Source of the DNA: Saussurea involucrata
Taxonomy: Eukaryota; Streptophyta; Magnoliopsida; Asterales; Asteraceae
NCBI GenBank assembly: GCA_033807775.1
Contig: CM066314.1
Location: 98,620,929 to 98,684,928 of the forward strand
Reading direction: 5' to 3'
Length of the DNA stretch: 64,000 nucleotides
Under the pieces are notes generated by a model, which saw only the letters and a list, made by a program, of their open reading frames with translations, searched no databases and was not told where the DNA came from. This document shows positions 1-10,247 of the stretch, piece after piece; the first letter of the stretch is position 1; every line of letters starts with the position of its first letter. Position numbers and translations under genes: made by a program.

Positions 1-2257
1 CTTCAGCGCTCTTCTGCCCCCCTTCCTCATGATGAGTGGGGGAGGAATGTGATGACTCAGCAGCTGGTTCTGGGTCCCTGTCTTCTTGGCCAGGGATCCC
101 CACACAAATTTCAATCGCTGTTAGTCTGTTTTCTAGACCAGAAATAGCAGGATTGATCTTCACGAGTTCAGCACGATCCGCCGTAGTAAAATGCTCAGGT
201 GCAGGAGGAGGGGCGGTCATGTTGTGCAGGATCTGCTGCATGATTGCCTTCATTGAACCTACGTCAGTCTTTACAGAACTAACGTCAGTTGCTAAGGAAG
301 TTACGTCAGTCTTCAAGGAACCCACGTCGGTCTTTACAGCAGACATGTCTCCTTCGAGTTTTCCAACCGATGTCTTTAGCGTTGTGGCCTCGCTAGACAT
401 GGTGTGAACTGAGGTTTTGATGGAGAGGTAGTCTGTGTAGATGTCAGCGAGAACTTTGGCAAAGTCGTTGAGAGATTTATCAACCTTCTCCAAGTCAGCT
501 TTGGAGGCATTCTTTTCCCCCACTGTTGTCAGCTTTGTAAGATTCTCTCTAGCGTTTCTTACAGCTGAAGAGTTGTCGGAAAGAGTAGTGGTGAGACCTG
601 TCAGCTTCGTCTCTATTGTCTCCCAAATTACAGAGAGGCGTTGATGTCTCCCAAATTAGGACCTGTAACATATAAGAACTTGTGAACAGAGGAAAGCTCA
701 GAAGTTTGGGGTTCAGTTACAGTGTATAGGGGTTGGTGTATACCTGCAGGAAGATTGGTGAATTCATCAAAATCTCGGTGTCCTGAGAAAAGTTCCATGT
801 CGTCAGCTAAAGTGAGTGTACGCATGGTCATCTCTGTAGGTCCTACATCCATCATTCCTTGAGGAGTGTCAGCCTTAGCTTCTGGAGGAATGACAGGTAC
901 TTCAGTGACAACTGGATTAGAGTCCAATTGAGTAGAGGGAGGAGCGAAGGTTGAGAATGTTGGTTGGGTGCGGAGTTCAGCGTTGGATTCGCTGAGAAAT
1001 ACTTCTTCAGGCTGTGGAGAGACTGAAGGAGGTTGGGTAGGTTCCAAGTTTATAACCTCAACGTTTAGAGACGTTGAGGTTGGGATAGAATGGGTGGCTT
1101 GTTCAGCTGTGGCAAAGCGTACCACTGAACGTTCCTTCAGCTCTTCGAGATGAGCTGAGGAGTCTTCAGCAAGAGATTGCTGGGGTTGCTCCTTGGTTTT
1201 CTTAGTTCTTTTGGAACTAAGTTGGGTATGAGAGTGTTTCCTTTTAAGAGAAGGAATGGAGGTTGCAGCTGGGGTATCAGCGGTGGGTTTGTCCGCTGAA
1301 GGAGCTGCAGAGGTAGAAGAAGTGGGGTTGAGAATAGTTAAAAGTGTAGAAAGACGTACCTCGTTTTCCACTGGCTTGAAGTCGATAACCTTAGGGCCAA
1401 CCTGAGAGAGTTTCAGGTCACCATCTTTTGGGTAGCTGTCCTTCAGGCCTGTTTGAAGACGGCGCTGATGAATCGAGGATAAGGAACCCATGGAGATCGG
1501 TCAATGGCGGACTCTACTCTGAGTACCAGATCATCGTAGATTATCGATGCCCAGTCTATATGTAGACCTTTCAGCAAAGCATATCCCATTGCTTGCTGAG
1601 GTTGAGCGGCTTGATCAGAGGAGCCGGTCTTTGCAGTCATGCAGCTGATTAAGTGAGCGAAGATGAAATTCATCTCGCTGGGCATTTTAGATTTCTTGAT
1701 GAGGGTCAGCTTCTTCTCAGGCTTCTTGTCCCTCCCAGTTTCCCAAACATAACCCATTGAATCGAAGAATGCAGTGATGGCTTCCCTATCTGAGTGTTTC
1801 TTGTGGTCAGGGAGAGGAACAAAAGGTTTTTCTTTTGAGGCTGTGGGAAGGCTCAGGGCTTTACGAATAATGGCAGGGGTGATTTTTATAGTGCCATATT
1901 CAGTATCACAGAGGATGCAGTCTATTGTTTTTAGGAGTGTTTGGTTGATGGTAGCTGAGAGTGTCTGGGAGAGTACCAGAACTGGGATAGCAGTAGCTGA
2001 TGTGCATGAGGTGTTATAGTCAGGGCTGTGGAGATGCAACAATTTTTCAGGAAGTTCACAGCATCATTAAGATGTGTGACTTGCTTTCGAGGAGGAAACT
2101 CGAGAAACGCATAGAGGTTATTGGTCTTCGTCCAATCCAGTTCTTCAAGAGAGAACTTAACCTGAGGAGCCTTGATGATTTCCAATTCCTCAGTAGTATC
2201 AACAGCAGTGTTCTCAGCGATGGTGTTCTTGGCAGAGGAAATGTCAGAAGATGCCAT
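1..2257 (-). pseudogene. Element A accessory ORF3 (position of the env-like ORF), frameshifted, C-terminus off edge
   Basis: The start at 2257 has context AAATGG. The N-terminal block (2257-~1450) resembles the N-terminal block of element B ORF3 in layout and in a QFW motif. It is followed by a Ser/Thr/Pro-rich linker with KRKHS and KRTKK basic patches, then a coiled-coil segment on 640-1 with heptads of the form KTDVGSL, KTDVTSL, ATDVSSV (about 360-240). Frame changes lie at about 2040-1931 and 1491-1443. A 28 bp tandem duplication (units starting 617 and 645) breaks the frame before the coiled coil. I see no signal peptide or membrane segment, so calling it an envelope is not supported; function unknown. 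It may have its own promoter (2780-2935). Confidence 0.75.
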
Positions 2258-2259
2258 TT

Positions 2260-2657
2260 CTGTATATCAGTTCAACCAAAGATTAACAAATAAGAATAAT
2301 CTTAATGTGGAAAGATTTTCCAATAAGATGGTTCGAATTTTGGCCATTTCATTCAGACAAAAATGTCTTAATGAAGTTTAGGGTTTTTTTCTTGTTTTTG
2401 AAAAAAAACGAGATGCAAACCCAATGAAAATCTTGTTTTCCAGTTTCTTTTGAGAATAAGGATTCTGGAAAAACGAATGTGTGAAGAACAAGTTTAAGAT
2501 TATGCGTTTAAACTTGAAGAGCAACCATGAAAGGTTGTGTTAATAAAACCATGAAAGAAATTATTTCATTTTAAAAAGTTCTTTTATTTGATCTTATAAA
2601 AACAATGAGAAGAACATTAACAAGTTTAAGAAACATGTAAATAACAGAAATATTAAC
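2260..2657 (-). other. Candidate 5' UTR intron of element A ORF3
   Basis: On the minus strand a donor-like CAG|GTTAAT lies at 2658/2657, and an acceptor-like GATATACAG ends at 2260, two bases before the ORF3 ATG at 2257. The 398 nt between are T-rich with many stops, as in plant introns. A TATA box lies 120 bp upstream of the donor. This would give a short spliced leader. It is inference from sequence only. Confidence 0.5.
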
Positions 2658-2779
2658 CTGGTTCGTTTGAAGAAGAAGAAGTTCTTGAAAAACTTGAGAG
2701 CACAAATGCAACGGTAATTTTCTATTTTGCTTGGAGGAGAAGTTTTTTGCATAAAAGAGAAATATAAACCCAGAATGTG

Positions 2780-2935
2780 TTTATATAGTGAGATTAGAGA
2801 GAGAGAAAAACTCGAGCGGGAAAGTTTTTCATCATGACACGGACACGTGTTTGCATTTGATTGGATGGTAAACGAAACGTGCAAACGTGTGTCAGAAAAA
2901 GAACGTGTCGGGGCTTATCCGTTGTAATGACGTCA
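2780..2935 (-). promoter_or_regulatory. Candidate internal promoter for element A ORF3
   Basis: On the minus strand, CTATATAAA (2788-2780) is a good plant TATA box. Upstream are a G-box CACGTG (2849-2844), further ACGT cores, and the palindrome TGACGTCA (2935-2928), a consensus for bZIP factors of the TGA/CREB type, 140 bp before the TATA box. The stretch 2936-3238 between this and the end of pol holds no gene, only several TCAGCG/CGCTGA words. Confidence 0.5.
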
Positions 2936-3238
2936 CAACTGTCCTTTCATATTCTAGGATGTCTCTGAGGTTTTGAAACCTCAGGGACACTTTTGAAAAC
3001 ATGAAGCACTGAATAGAAATATCAGTGATGGTTTTTAGAAATTTCAAAGTATCGCTGATAAGAAAGAGATATTCAGCGATGCAATTTGTTTTGAAATCTT
3101 GCATTTACATGCGATTGTCAGAGAGAGAAAACATACCTTGATATCAGTGAATCAATTTTATTCAGAGAGAAAATGATAGAATGGGTTATACAAGTTGATT
3201 TTATCCTATCGCTGATCAGATGTGAACCGCTGAAGATT

Positions 3239-3497
3239 TTACTCTTCAAAGTTCAGCATTCCAAGCTCGCTGATGAGAAAGTTGAATCTTGTCTCATCAA
3301 GAGGTTTGGTGAATAGATCAGCTAACTGATAGTCAAATGGGATAAAAGTGAAGTTCTATATCACCATTCATCACATGATCTGTGATAAAATGATACCTGA
3401 TTTCGATGTGTTTCGTCTTTGAGTGTAGCACTAGATTGTTGGCTATAGCGATGGCATGTGTGTTGTCGCAATAGATTGGAATATTTGAGAGTTGTAG
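3239..3497 (-). pseudogene. pol: Element A pol, C-terminal part of RNase H (split by element O)
   Basis: The minus-strand reading continues exactly the RNase H frame interrupted at 7217 and includes the conserved stretch IYCDN...HSKTKHIEIRYHF, typical of Copia RNase H. One extra T near 3344, in a run of four, shifts the frame before the usual DYQLADLFTKPL end. The stop TAA is at 3241-3239. TSD base 3493-3497 is TGTAG. Function: degrades the RNA strand during reverse transcription. Inactive here because of both the insertion and the frameshift. Confidence 0.88.
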
Positions 3498-5085
3498 TGT
3501 AATACCCCGGGTAAGTTCGTTAGTTAAATCCTAGTTCCGTTAAATTTAGTTAACTTTAAAGTTGGATGTTTAGGGTAAGTTTGGGTTAATTTATAAGTTA
3601 AGGGTGTTTGGGTCATTATTGAGAAGTTCAAGGTCTATATGGTAAGTATGGATAGATATTATCCCTTAAGCTATATCCAGATATTTTCATTTACAACAAC
3701 TGTCCAGAACATTAGAGTGTGTGAGTGTGTGTTTGTGAGGCAAAAGAAGAGAAAAGAAGAAAGCTAGGGTTAAGGCTTCAATTGGATTGCTTGGAAACGA
3801 TTTAAGGTATGTTCCCTGTGTATTTTGTGTTGGTAATTACTAGTTAATGGTTCCTATCGGAGTAGAAACATCACAAACACATCTGGGGTTGATTTTGTCG
3901 ATTTCTGGACAAAAATGGGGTAAACCGACAGAGGTGTCCGGATAAGTTGAATGTGTCCGGGTAGCTTCTTTGGTGGTGTCCGGGTAAGTTGTTGATAGTT
4001 TCCGGACGATTTGATTGATGCTTTTCGGATGATTTAGAGTCCGGATGGCATCCGGATTCCTTGTGTTGTCCGGATAAATCGTGTTGTCCGGATTAGTCTT
4101 GCTGTCCGGATTACTGAGGTTGTCCGGAAAAGTCATGTTGTCCGGGTTGTTTGGGTTGTCCGGATACTTTAGCTGTTTTGGTCACTTTTGAGGATTTGAG
4201 TTATCTAGAGTCCTTGGTCTTCTAGTATGTTTTATGTGATCAGTTAGTAAGGGGATATTTGTATTTAATCTATTTGCAGACTCTGTGGATTGGGATTGAT
4301 AGACTGAATCTTTGGAAAAGGCTTGGAAGCGTATTTTAAGAATTCGAGGTGAGTTTTACTTTAAATGTATTTTCAACTGGAATACATACGTATGGTTTGG
4401 GAATGTGATAATTAGTGATTAATGTGCTTATATGTATGGTGTACGTGATTGATAATATATTGAGATATATGTTGTGTTGATATTGCACGAAACGAGTATA
4501 GGTGAGCCGAATTATTGTTCGGCGGGGCTGTATGGAAATACAGCGGGGCTGCATGAAATGGCAGTGGAGCTGTAGGTAATTGCAGCGGGGCTGTATGTAA
4601 TTACAGTGGAGTCGACTGTATTGTACAGTGACGATGATTAGTTGGCTTGCTACCGACTAATGTGGCCAGGGGAAAGAAGGTGAGATGAGGAGAGATACAC
4701 GGTGCACGAGTCCTAATGTGGTATTTATATACGTGTGGTATATGCGTGCTTATACGAAAGGTTTTATGTGAACTATTTTGATACAAAGTATTATGTGAAA
4801 AGAGTTTTATATTGTTTTTGGAAAAGACCGGGATTAACTCACTAGACCCGTTTGGTCTAACCCTCATTTGGTTTTCAAAAAATATGTTTTCCAGGTTAAG
4901 GATCTGCAGGAGAGGATGAAGTGTAGGAAGCTTTTGATGGATGTTGATTAGGAAACTTTTATATATTTTGTAATGTCAAGACTTTTGAGACCGTACTTGG
5001 TTTGTGATGTATCTTTTATTATGAATGTAATGAAGTTATGCAATGTATGTTATTTGTTGTATGTTTGGGAAACCGGGTTGTTACA
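3498..5085 (+). repeat. Element O 5' LTR
   Basis: Runs from TGTAATACC to GTTACA. It holds an array of TGTCCGG words (3935-4165) and a second degenerate tandem repeat built on GGGGCTGTA and tACAG units (about 4520-4635). Good donor and acceptor splice motifs also occur: AAG|GTATGT at 3807, TTTGCAG ending 4279, GAG|GTGAGT at 4349, TTCCAG ending 4894. Short ORFs inside, such as a Pro-Asp-Asn repeat reading on the minus strand, are by-products of the repeat. Confidence 0.95.
3935..4165 (+). repeat. TGTCCGG word array in the element O LTR
   Basis: About 12-13 copies of (T)GTCCGG(A/G)T spaced 10-35 bp apart in an otherwise AT-rich LTR; the same array is in the right LTR at 6061-6292. Each word contains CCGG, hence CG and CCG cytosines open to CG and non-CG methylation. 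Two array mutations in the left LTR (TTTCCGG and TTTTCGG) are intact TCCGG words in the right LTR. Confidence 0.85.
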
Positions 5086-5624
5086 AATGGTATCAGAGCC
5101 CTAGTTTAAGAGATTTAGGTATTTGGATTTATACCTAGACTTAAACTGCATGTGAAGTAGGATGTCCTTATTATTTTAGAACCTTGGGATGTTAAGTATA
5201 AAAAGGTAGAAGGAACATCATATAAGGTATGTTCAAATTACACCTGGCCAGTGTAAGCGTGAACTTACAAGTACATGTTTGAACTGGAATACCTTGTTAT
5301 ATGGGGTATGTGCTTATGTGTATGTTAACCTTGTTTAAATCTACAGAATGGCAAGCGGAACACGAAATTCGAATCGAGGAGGAGGATACAAGTACATTTC
5401 TAATAAACTCTATACTTGCTAAGGTGTTATCTGACTTCGGTGCGAAGTGGTTCTTGGTATTTCTGTGCTTATATTGCTGATTTGTGTTAGAGACATAGGT
5501 GGGTGTGGGGTGACTATTCATTTAGTTTCTATGGTTTTGATTGAGTTCGAAGTAGTAGTGATAAGTATTCTTACCTTTTCACTTAACCGGATTCCGGGAC
5601 GGAATTCTTTTGAGGGGGAGATGA
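5086..5624 (+). other. Element O internal region: primer site, 24-codon gag stub, purine tract
   Basis: The primer site is 5088-5101. An ATG at 5348 opens a 24-codon reading frame beginning MASGTRNSNRGGG and ending at TAA 5420-5422, which looks like the start of a gag whose remainder was deleted. An acceptor-like TTTAAATCTACAG ends at 5346, directly before this ATG. A purine tract lies at 5613-5622. No other coding is visible, so mobility would need proteins in trans. Confidence 0.8.
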
Positions 5625-7212
5625 TGTAATACCCCGGGTAAGTTCGTTAGTTAAATCCTAGTTCCGTTAAATTTAGTTAACTTTAAAGTTGGATGTTTAG
5701 GGTAAGTTTGGGTTAATTTATAAGTTAAGGGTGTTTGGGTCATTATTGAGAAGTTCAAGGTCTATATGGTAAGTATGGATAGATATTATCCCTTAAGCTA
5801 TATCCAGATATTTTCATTTACAACAACTGTCCAGAAACATTAGAGTGTGTGAGTGTGTGTTTGTGAGGCAAAAGAAGAGAAAAGAAGAAAGCTAGGGTTA
5901 AGGCTTCAATTGGATTGCTTGGAAACGATTTAAGGTATGTTCCCTGTGTATTTTGTTTTGGTAATTAGTAGTTAATGGTTCCTATCGGAGTAGAAACATC
6001 ACAAACACATTTGGGGTTGATTCTGTCGATTTCTGGGCAAAATGGGGTTAACCGACAGAGGTGTCCGGATAAGTTGAATGTGTCCGGGTAGCTTCTTTGG
6101 TGGTGTCCGGGTAAGTTGTTGATAGTGTCCGGACGATTTGATTGATGCTTTCCGGATGATTTAGAGTCCGGATGGCATCCGGATTCCTTGTGTTGTCCGG
6201 ATAAATCGTGTTGTCCGGATTAGTCTTGCTGTCCGGATTACTGAGGTTGTCCGGAAAAGTCATGTTGTCCGGGTTGTTTGGGTTGTCCGGATACTTTAGC
6301 TGTTTTGGTAACTTTTGAGGATTTGAGTTATCTAGAGTCCTTGGTCTTCTAGTATGTTTTATATGATCAGTTAGTAAGGGGATATTTGTATTTAATCTAT
6401 TTGCAGACTCTGTGGATTGGGATTGATAGACTGAATCTTTGGAAAAGGCTTGGAAGCGTATTTTAAGAATTCGAGGTGAGTTTTACTTTAAAAGTATTTT
6501 CAAATGGAATACATACGTATGGTTTGGCAATGTGATAATTAGTGATTAATGTGCTTATATGTATGGTGTACGTGATTGATAATATATTGAGATATATGTT
6601 GTGTTGATATTGCACGAAACGAGTATAGGTGAGCCGAATTATTGTTCGGCAGGGCTGTATGGAAATACAGCGGGGCTGCATGAAATGGCAGTGGAGCTGT
6701 AGGTAATTGTAGCGGGGCTGTATGTAATTACAGTGGAGTCGACTGTATTGTACAGTGACGATGATTAGTTGGCTTGCTACCGACTAATGTGGCCAGGGGA
6801 AAGAAGATGAGATGAGGAGAGATACACGGTGCACGAGTCCTAATGTGGTATTTATATACGTGTGGTATATGCGTGCTTATACGAAAGGTTTTATGTAAAC
6901 TATTTTGATACAAAGTATTATGTGAAAAGAGTTTTATATTGATTTTGGAAAAGACCGGGATTAACTCACTAGACCCGTTTGGTCTAACCCTCATTTGGTT
7001 TTCAAAAAATATGTTTTCCAGGTTAAGGATCGGCAGGAGAGGATGAAGTGTAGGAAGCTTTTGATGGATGTTGATTAGGAAACTTTTATATATTTTGTAA
7101 TGTCAAGACTTTTGAGACCGTACTTGGTTTGTGATGTATCTTTTATTATGAATGTAATGAAGTTATGCAATGTATGTTATTTGTTGTATGTTTGGGAAAC
7201 CGGGTTGTTACA
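5625..7212 (+). repeat. Element O 3' LTR
   Basis: Same length (1588 bp) and ends as the left LTR, with about 1.2% differences by eye. The TGTCCGG array lies at 6061-6292. Confidence 0.95.
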
Positions 7213-10200
7213 TGTAGGTCATAGTCCAGTAGTTGATTTCTCATCCACAAGACTTGAGAACAACAGCTTCCAGCGGCTACATACTCAGCTTCAGTTGTGG
7301 AGGTGGACACTGAGTTTTGCTTTTTACTTGTCCAACTCACCAGCTTTCCACCCAGGAGCTGACATCCTCTTGTGGTGCGTTTCCTATCCAATTTGCAACC
7401 TGCAAAATCACTATCTGAATAGGCGATTAGATCGAACCCTGACTCTTTGGGATACCAAAGACCTAGATCCGCAGTACCCTTAAGGTATCGAAAAATTCGC
7501 TTTACAGCGGTCATATGAGATATCTTGGGTTCAGCTTGATATCGTGCACACAAATAGGTTGCGTACATAATATCGGGTCGGCTAGCTGTAAGACACAAGA
7601 GAGATCCGATCATCCCACGGTATAGCGTGACATTAACAGGAATACCATTAGTATCCTTATCTAGTGTCAGCGGTGGTGCCATAGGGGTTTTCATATCTGA
7701 ACTTTGAGCTAAATCAAATTTCTTCAGCATATCTTTAACATACTTTCCCTGATTAATGAAAGTTCCTTTTTCATTTTGCTTTATCTGAAGACCAAGGAAA
7801 TATGTTAGTTCACCCATCATGCTCATTTTATACTCATCTTTCATTCTATCAGCGAAACGAGTACAAAGATCAGGGTTAGTAGAACCAAATATAATGTCAT
7901 CAACATATATCTGAACAAGAATAATATGACGTTTTACTTTCCTGAAGAAAAGAGTCTTATCAATTTTACCTCGCTCAAATTGTTCAATATGGAGATAAGT
8001 AGATAGAGTGTCATACCATGCACGTGGAGCTTGCTTTAAGCCATAAAGTGCCTTATCCAGTTTATAAACATAACCTGGACGCTTAGGATCTGAGAATCCT
8101 GGAGGTTGTTCCACATAGACTTCTTCATTCAGCTTTCCATTTAGAAACGCTGACTTAACATCCATCTGATATACTTTGAAGTCTTTGTGTGCAGCGTATG
8201 CTAGAAATAGACGAATAGATTCTAGTCTTGCTACTGGAGCAAATGTTTCGTCGTAATCTATGCCTTCCTCTTGTCTGTATCCCTGAGCAACAAGACGAGC
8301 CTTGTTGCGGGTTACAGTTCCATGTTCGTCCAACTTGTTTCGATAGACCCATTTAGTGCCTATCACTGTTTTGTCAGTTGGTCTTCGAACAAGTTTCCAA
8401 ACTTTGTTTCTTTCGAATTCAGTCAGCTCTTCTTGCATGGCGCTGACCCAGTTTGGATCTTTGAGGGCATCATCTACTTTCTTTGGTTCAGTCAGAGAAA
8501 TAAAGTTAACAAATAAACAAATATTACCTGCACTTCGTCGAGTCTGAACACCAGCGTTTGGATCACCAAGAATTTGATCAATTGGGTGATTTACAGTCCA
8601 TCGCTGAGCCGGAGCATGAGACGCTGACTCAACCTGAACTGGAGTAACTGAAGATGAGGCTTCAGCAACTTCTGGAGTATCAGCTAAGAGAGGAATGGGT
8701 GCAGTTGTCATTATATTCACTGATTGCTGAGAAGTAGATGGAATGTCTGAGACATTGGGTTCAGAAGTAGGTATAGTGTTTAAAGGAACAGCTGAGACCC
8801 ATGATGTTTCAGCTTCACTATTCTGCATATTTGGAATGATAGTAGGACTATCATTTTCAACTGTATGAGTATGAGTGGGAATATCCTCTGAATCACCAAG
8901 ATGAGAAAGCATCCATTGATTCAGTTCTTCAGTATCAGCAGACGGTTTAGAGTTCGCTGAACGGGATTCGTCAAACGTGACGTGAATTGTTTCTTCTACA
9001 GTTTGTCTTCTTCGATTGAAGACTCTGAAGGCTTTGGAGATTGAAGAATATCCAAGAAAGATTCCATCATCAGCCTTAGGATCAAACTTTCCAAGGGCAT
9101 CTCTGTTGTTCAGTATGAAACACTGACATCCAAAGATGTGAAGAAAGTTGATTGAAGGCTTTCTCCCATGAAAAAGTTCATAGGCTGTTTTATTGAATCT
9201 TTTGACTATCAGCGACCTGTTTTGCGTAAAACAAGCAGTGTTGACAGCTTCTGCCCAAAACTGAGTAGGCAGGTGAGAATCGCTGAGCATTGAACGTGCA
9301 GCTTTAATAATTGTTCTATTTCTTCTTTCAGCGACTCCATTTTGTTGCGTTGTTCTCACCGATGAAAAGTTGTGAGAAACACCCTTACTCTCAAAGAAGG
9401 AAACAAGAGAACTGTTTTTGAATTCAGTCCCATGATCACTCCTTATTGAGTGAACGGTCAAATTGTTCAGGGTTTCCATCTTCCGAACAAAGGTGCTGAG
9501 TTTTTCAGGGGTGTCACTCTTGGAACGGAGAAACATAACCCATGTATAACGAGAGAATTCATCAACTATGACCAGTGTATATTTCTTTCTAGCGATGGAT
9601 TGTTTGTTAACAGGGCCAAACAAATCCATATGGAGAAGTTGTAGAGGGGATGACACTGAGGAGACTTGCTTTGACTTAAAGCTTGCTTTGGTCTGCTTCC
9701 CTTTCTCACACGCTGAACATAAAGACTCTTTGGCGTATGAGTGCTGAGGTAGACCAGTGACTAATTCTTTTGAAGAAAGAGTGTTCAGTGTCTTGAAATT
9801 CAGATGAGAGAGCCTCTTATGCCATAGCCAGTTGACATCAGATGAGGCCTTTGAGAAGAAACAGGAGTTCTCAGTGGTTGTTGAGTCCATGTTTATTACA
9901 TAAACATTTTCCAAACGATAATCGCTGAGAGCTATCTTCTCCTTTTTGTCAGTGACAAAGTAGGATTCCTTGGTAAAGATTACCTTGTTATCCTTATCGC
10001 AAAGCTGACTGATGCTTAAAAGATTATGCTTCAGCCCTTCAACATATGCGACTCTTCTGAAGGTTGTTGTACCATTTGAGAGTACACCAAACCCTCGGGT
10101 ATGTCCTTTTCCATTTCCTCCGAAAGCCACAGAGGGACCCTTCTCTTCCTTGTATTCAGCGAGCAGGCTTTTCTTTCCAGTCATGTGTCTAGAGCATCCG

Positions 10201-10235
10201 CTATCGAGATACCAGATACCCTTCTTAACCTGCAT
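7213..10235 (-). CDS. pol: Element A pol: protease, integrase, reverse transcriptase, start of RNase H
   Basis: Read from 10235 leftwards with no stop. Order: aspartic protease with DSGCSRHMTG; GAG-pre-integrase zinc region (WLWHKRLSHLNF, CSACEKGK); integrase core with D in HMDLFGP, D in RSDHGTEF and E in GVAERRNR; a variable linker; RT with YQMDVKSAFLNG, the catalytic YVDD and SRPDIMYA; RNase H with EAEYVAAGSCCSQ. The order PR-IN-RT-RH defines Copia. gag and pol share a frame but are separated by a TAA at 10248-10250. The last true codon is at about 7218, where element O interrupts; codons further left are O sequence. Apart from that the enzyme looks complete. Confidence 0.95.
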
Positions 10236-10247
10236 TACAAAGGAAGA

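Larger units (their letters stand above)
3498..7212 (+). mobile_element. Element O: non-autonomous Tekay-like LTR element inserted in A pol
   Basis: Two LTRs of 1588 bp each (TGTAATACCC...GTTGTTACA) flank only 539 bp of internal DNA. A 5 bp target duplication TGTAG lies at 3493-3497 and 7213-7217, and removing the element restores the RNase H frame of A. The primer site TGGTATCAGAGCCC (tRNA-Met) follows the left LTR, and a purine tract GAGGGGGAGATGA precedes the right one. The internal 3' end resembles the pol end/purine tract of Tekay chromoviruses; element K in this window has the same kind of sequence at 54959-54990. I count roughly 18-20 differences between the LTRs (about 1.2%), so the insertion is recent. 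Confidence 0.95.

Noticed and set aside
36..407. Plus-strand ORF of 123 codons at the left edge
   Set aside because: It is the reverse of the ORF3 coiled-coil heptads of element A; the repeats in it come from that.
2594..2884. ORF with a hydrophobic tail upstream of A ORF3
   Set aside because: It overlaps the TATA box and the likely intron, is AT-driven and has no counterpart in B.
3840..4136. Minus-strand ORF with Pro-Asp-Asn repeats in the O LTR (also 6048-6263)
   Set aside because: It is a translation of the TGTCCGG array; it lies in an LTR and has no other support.
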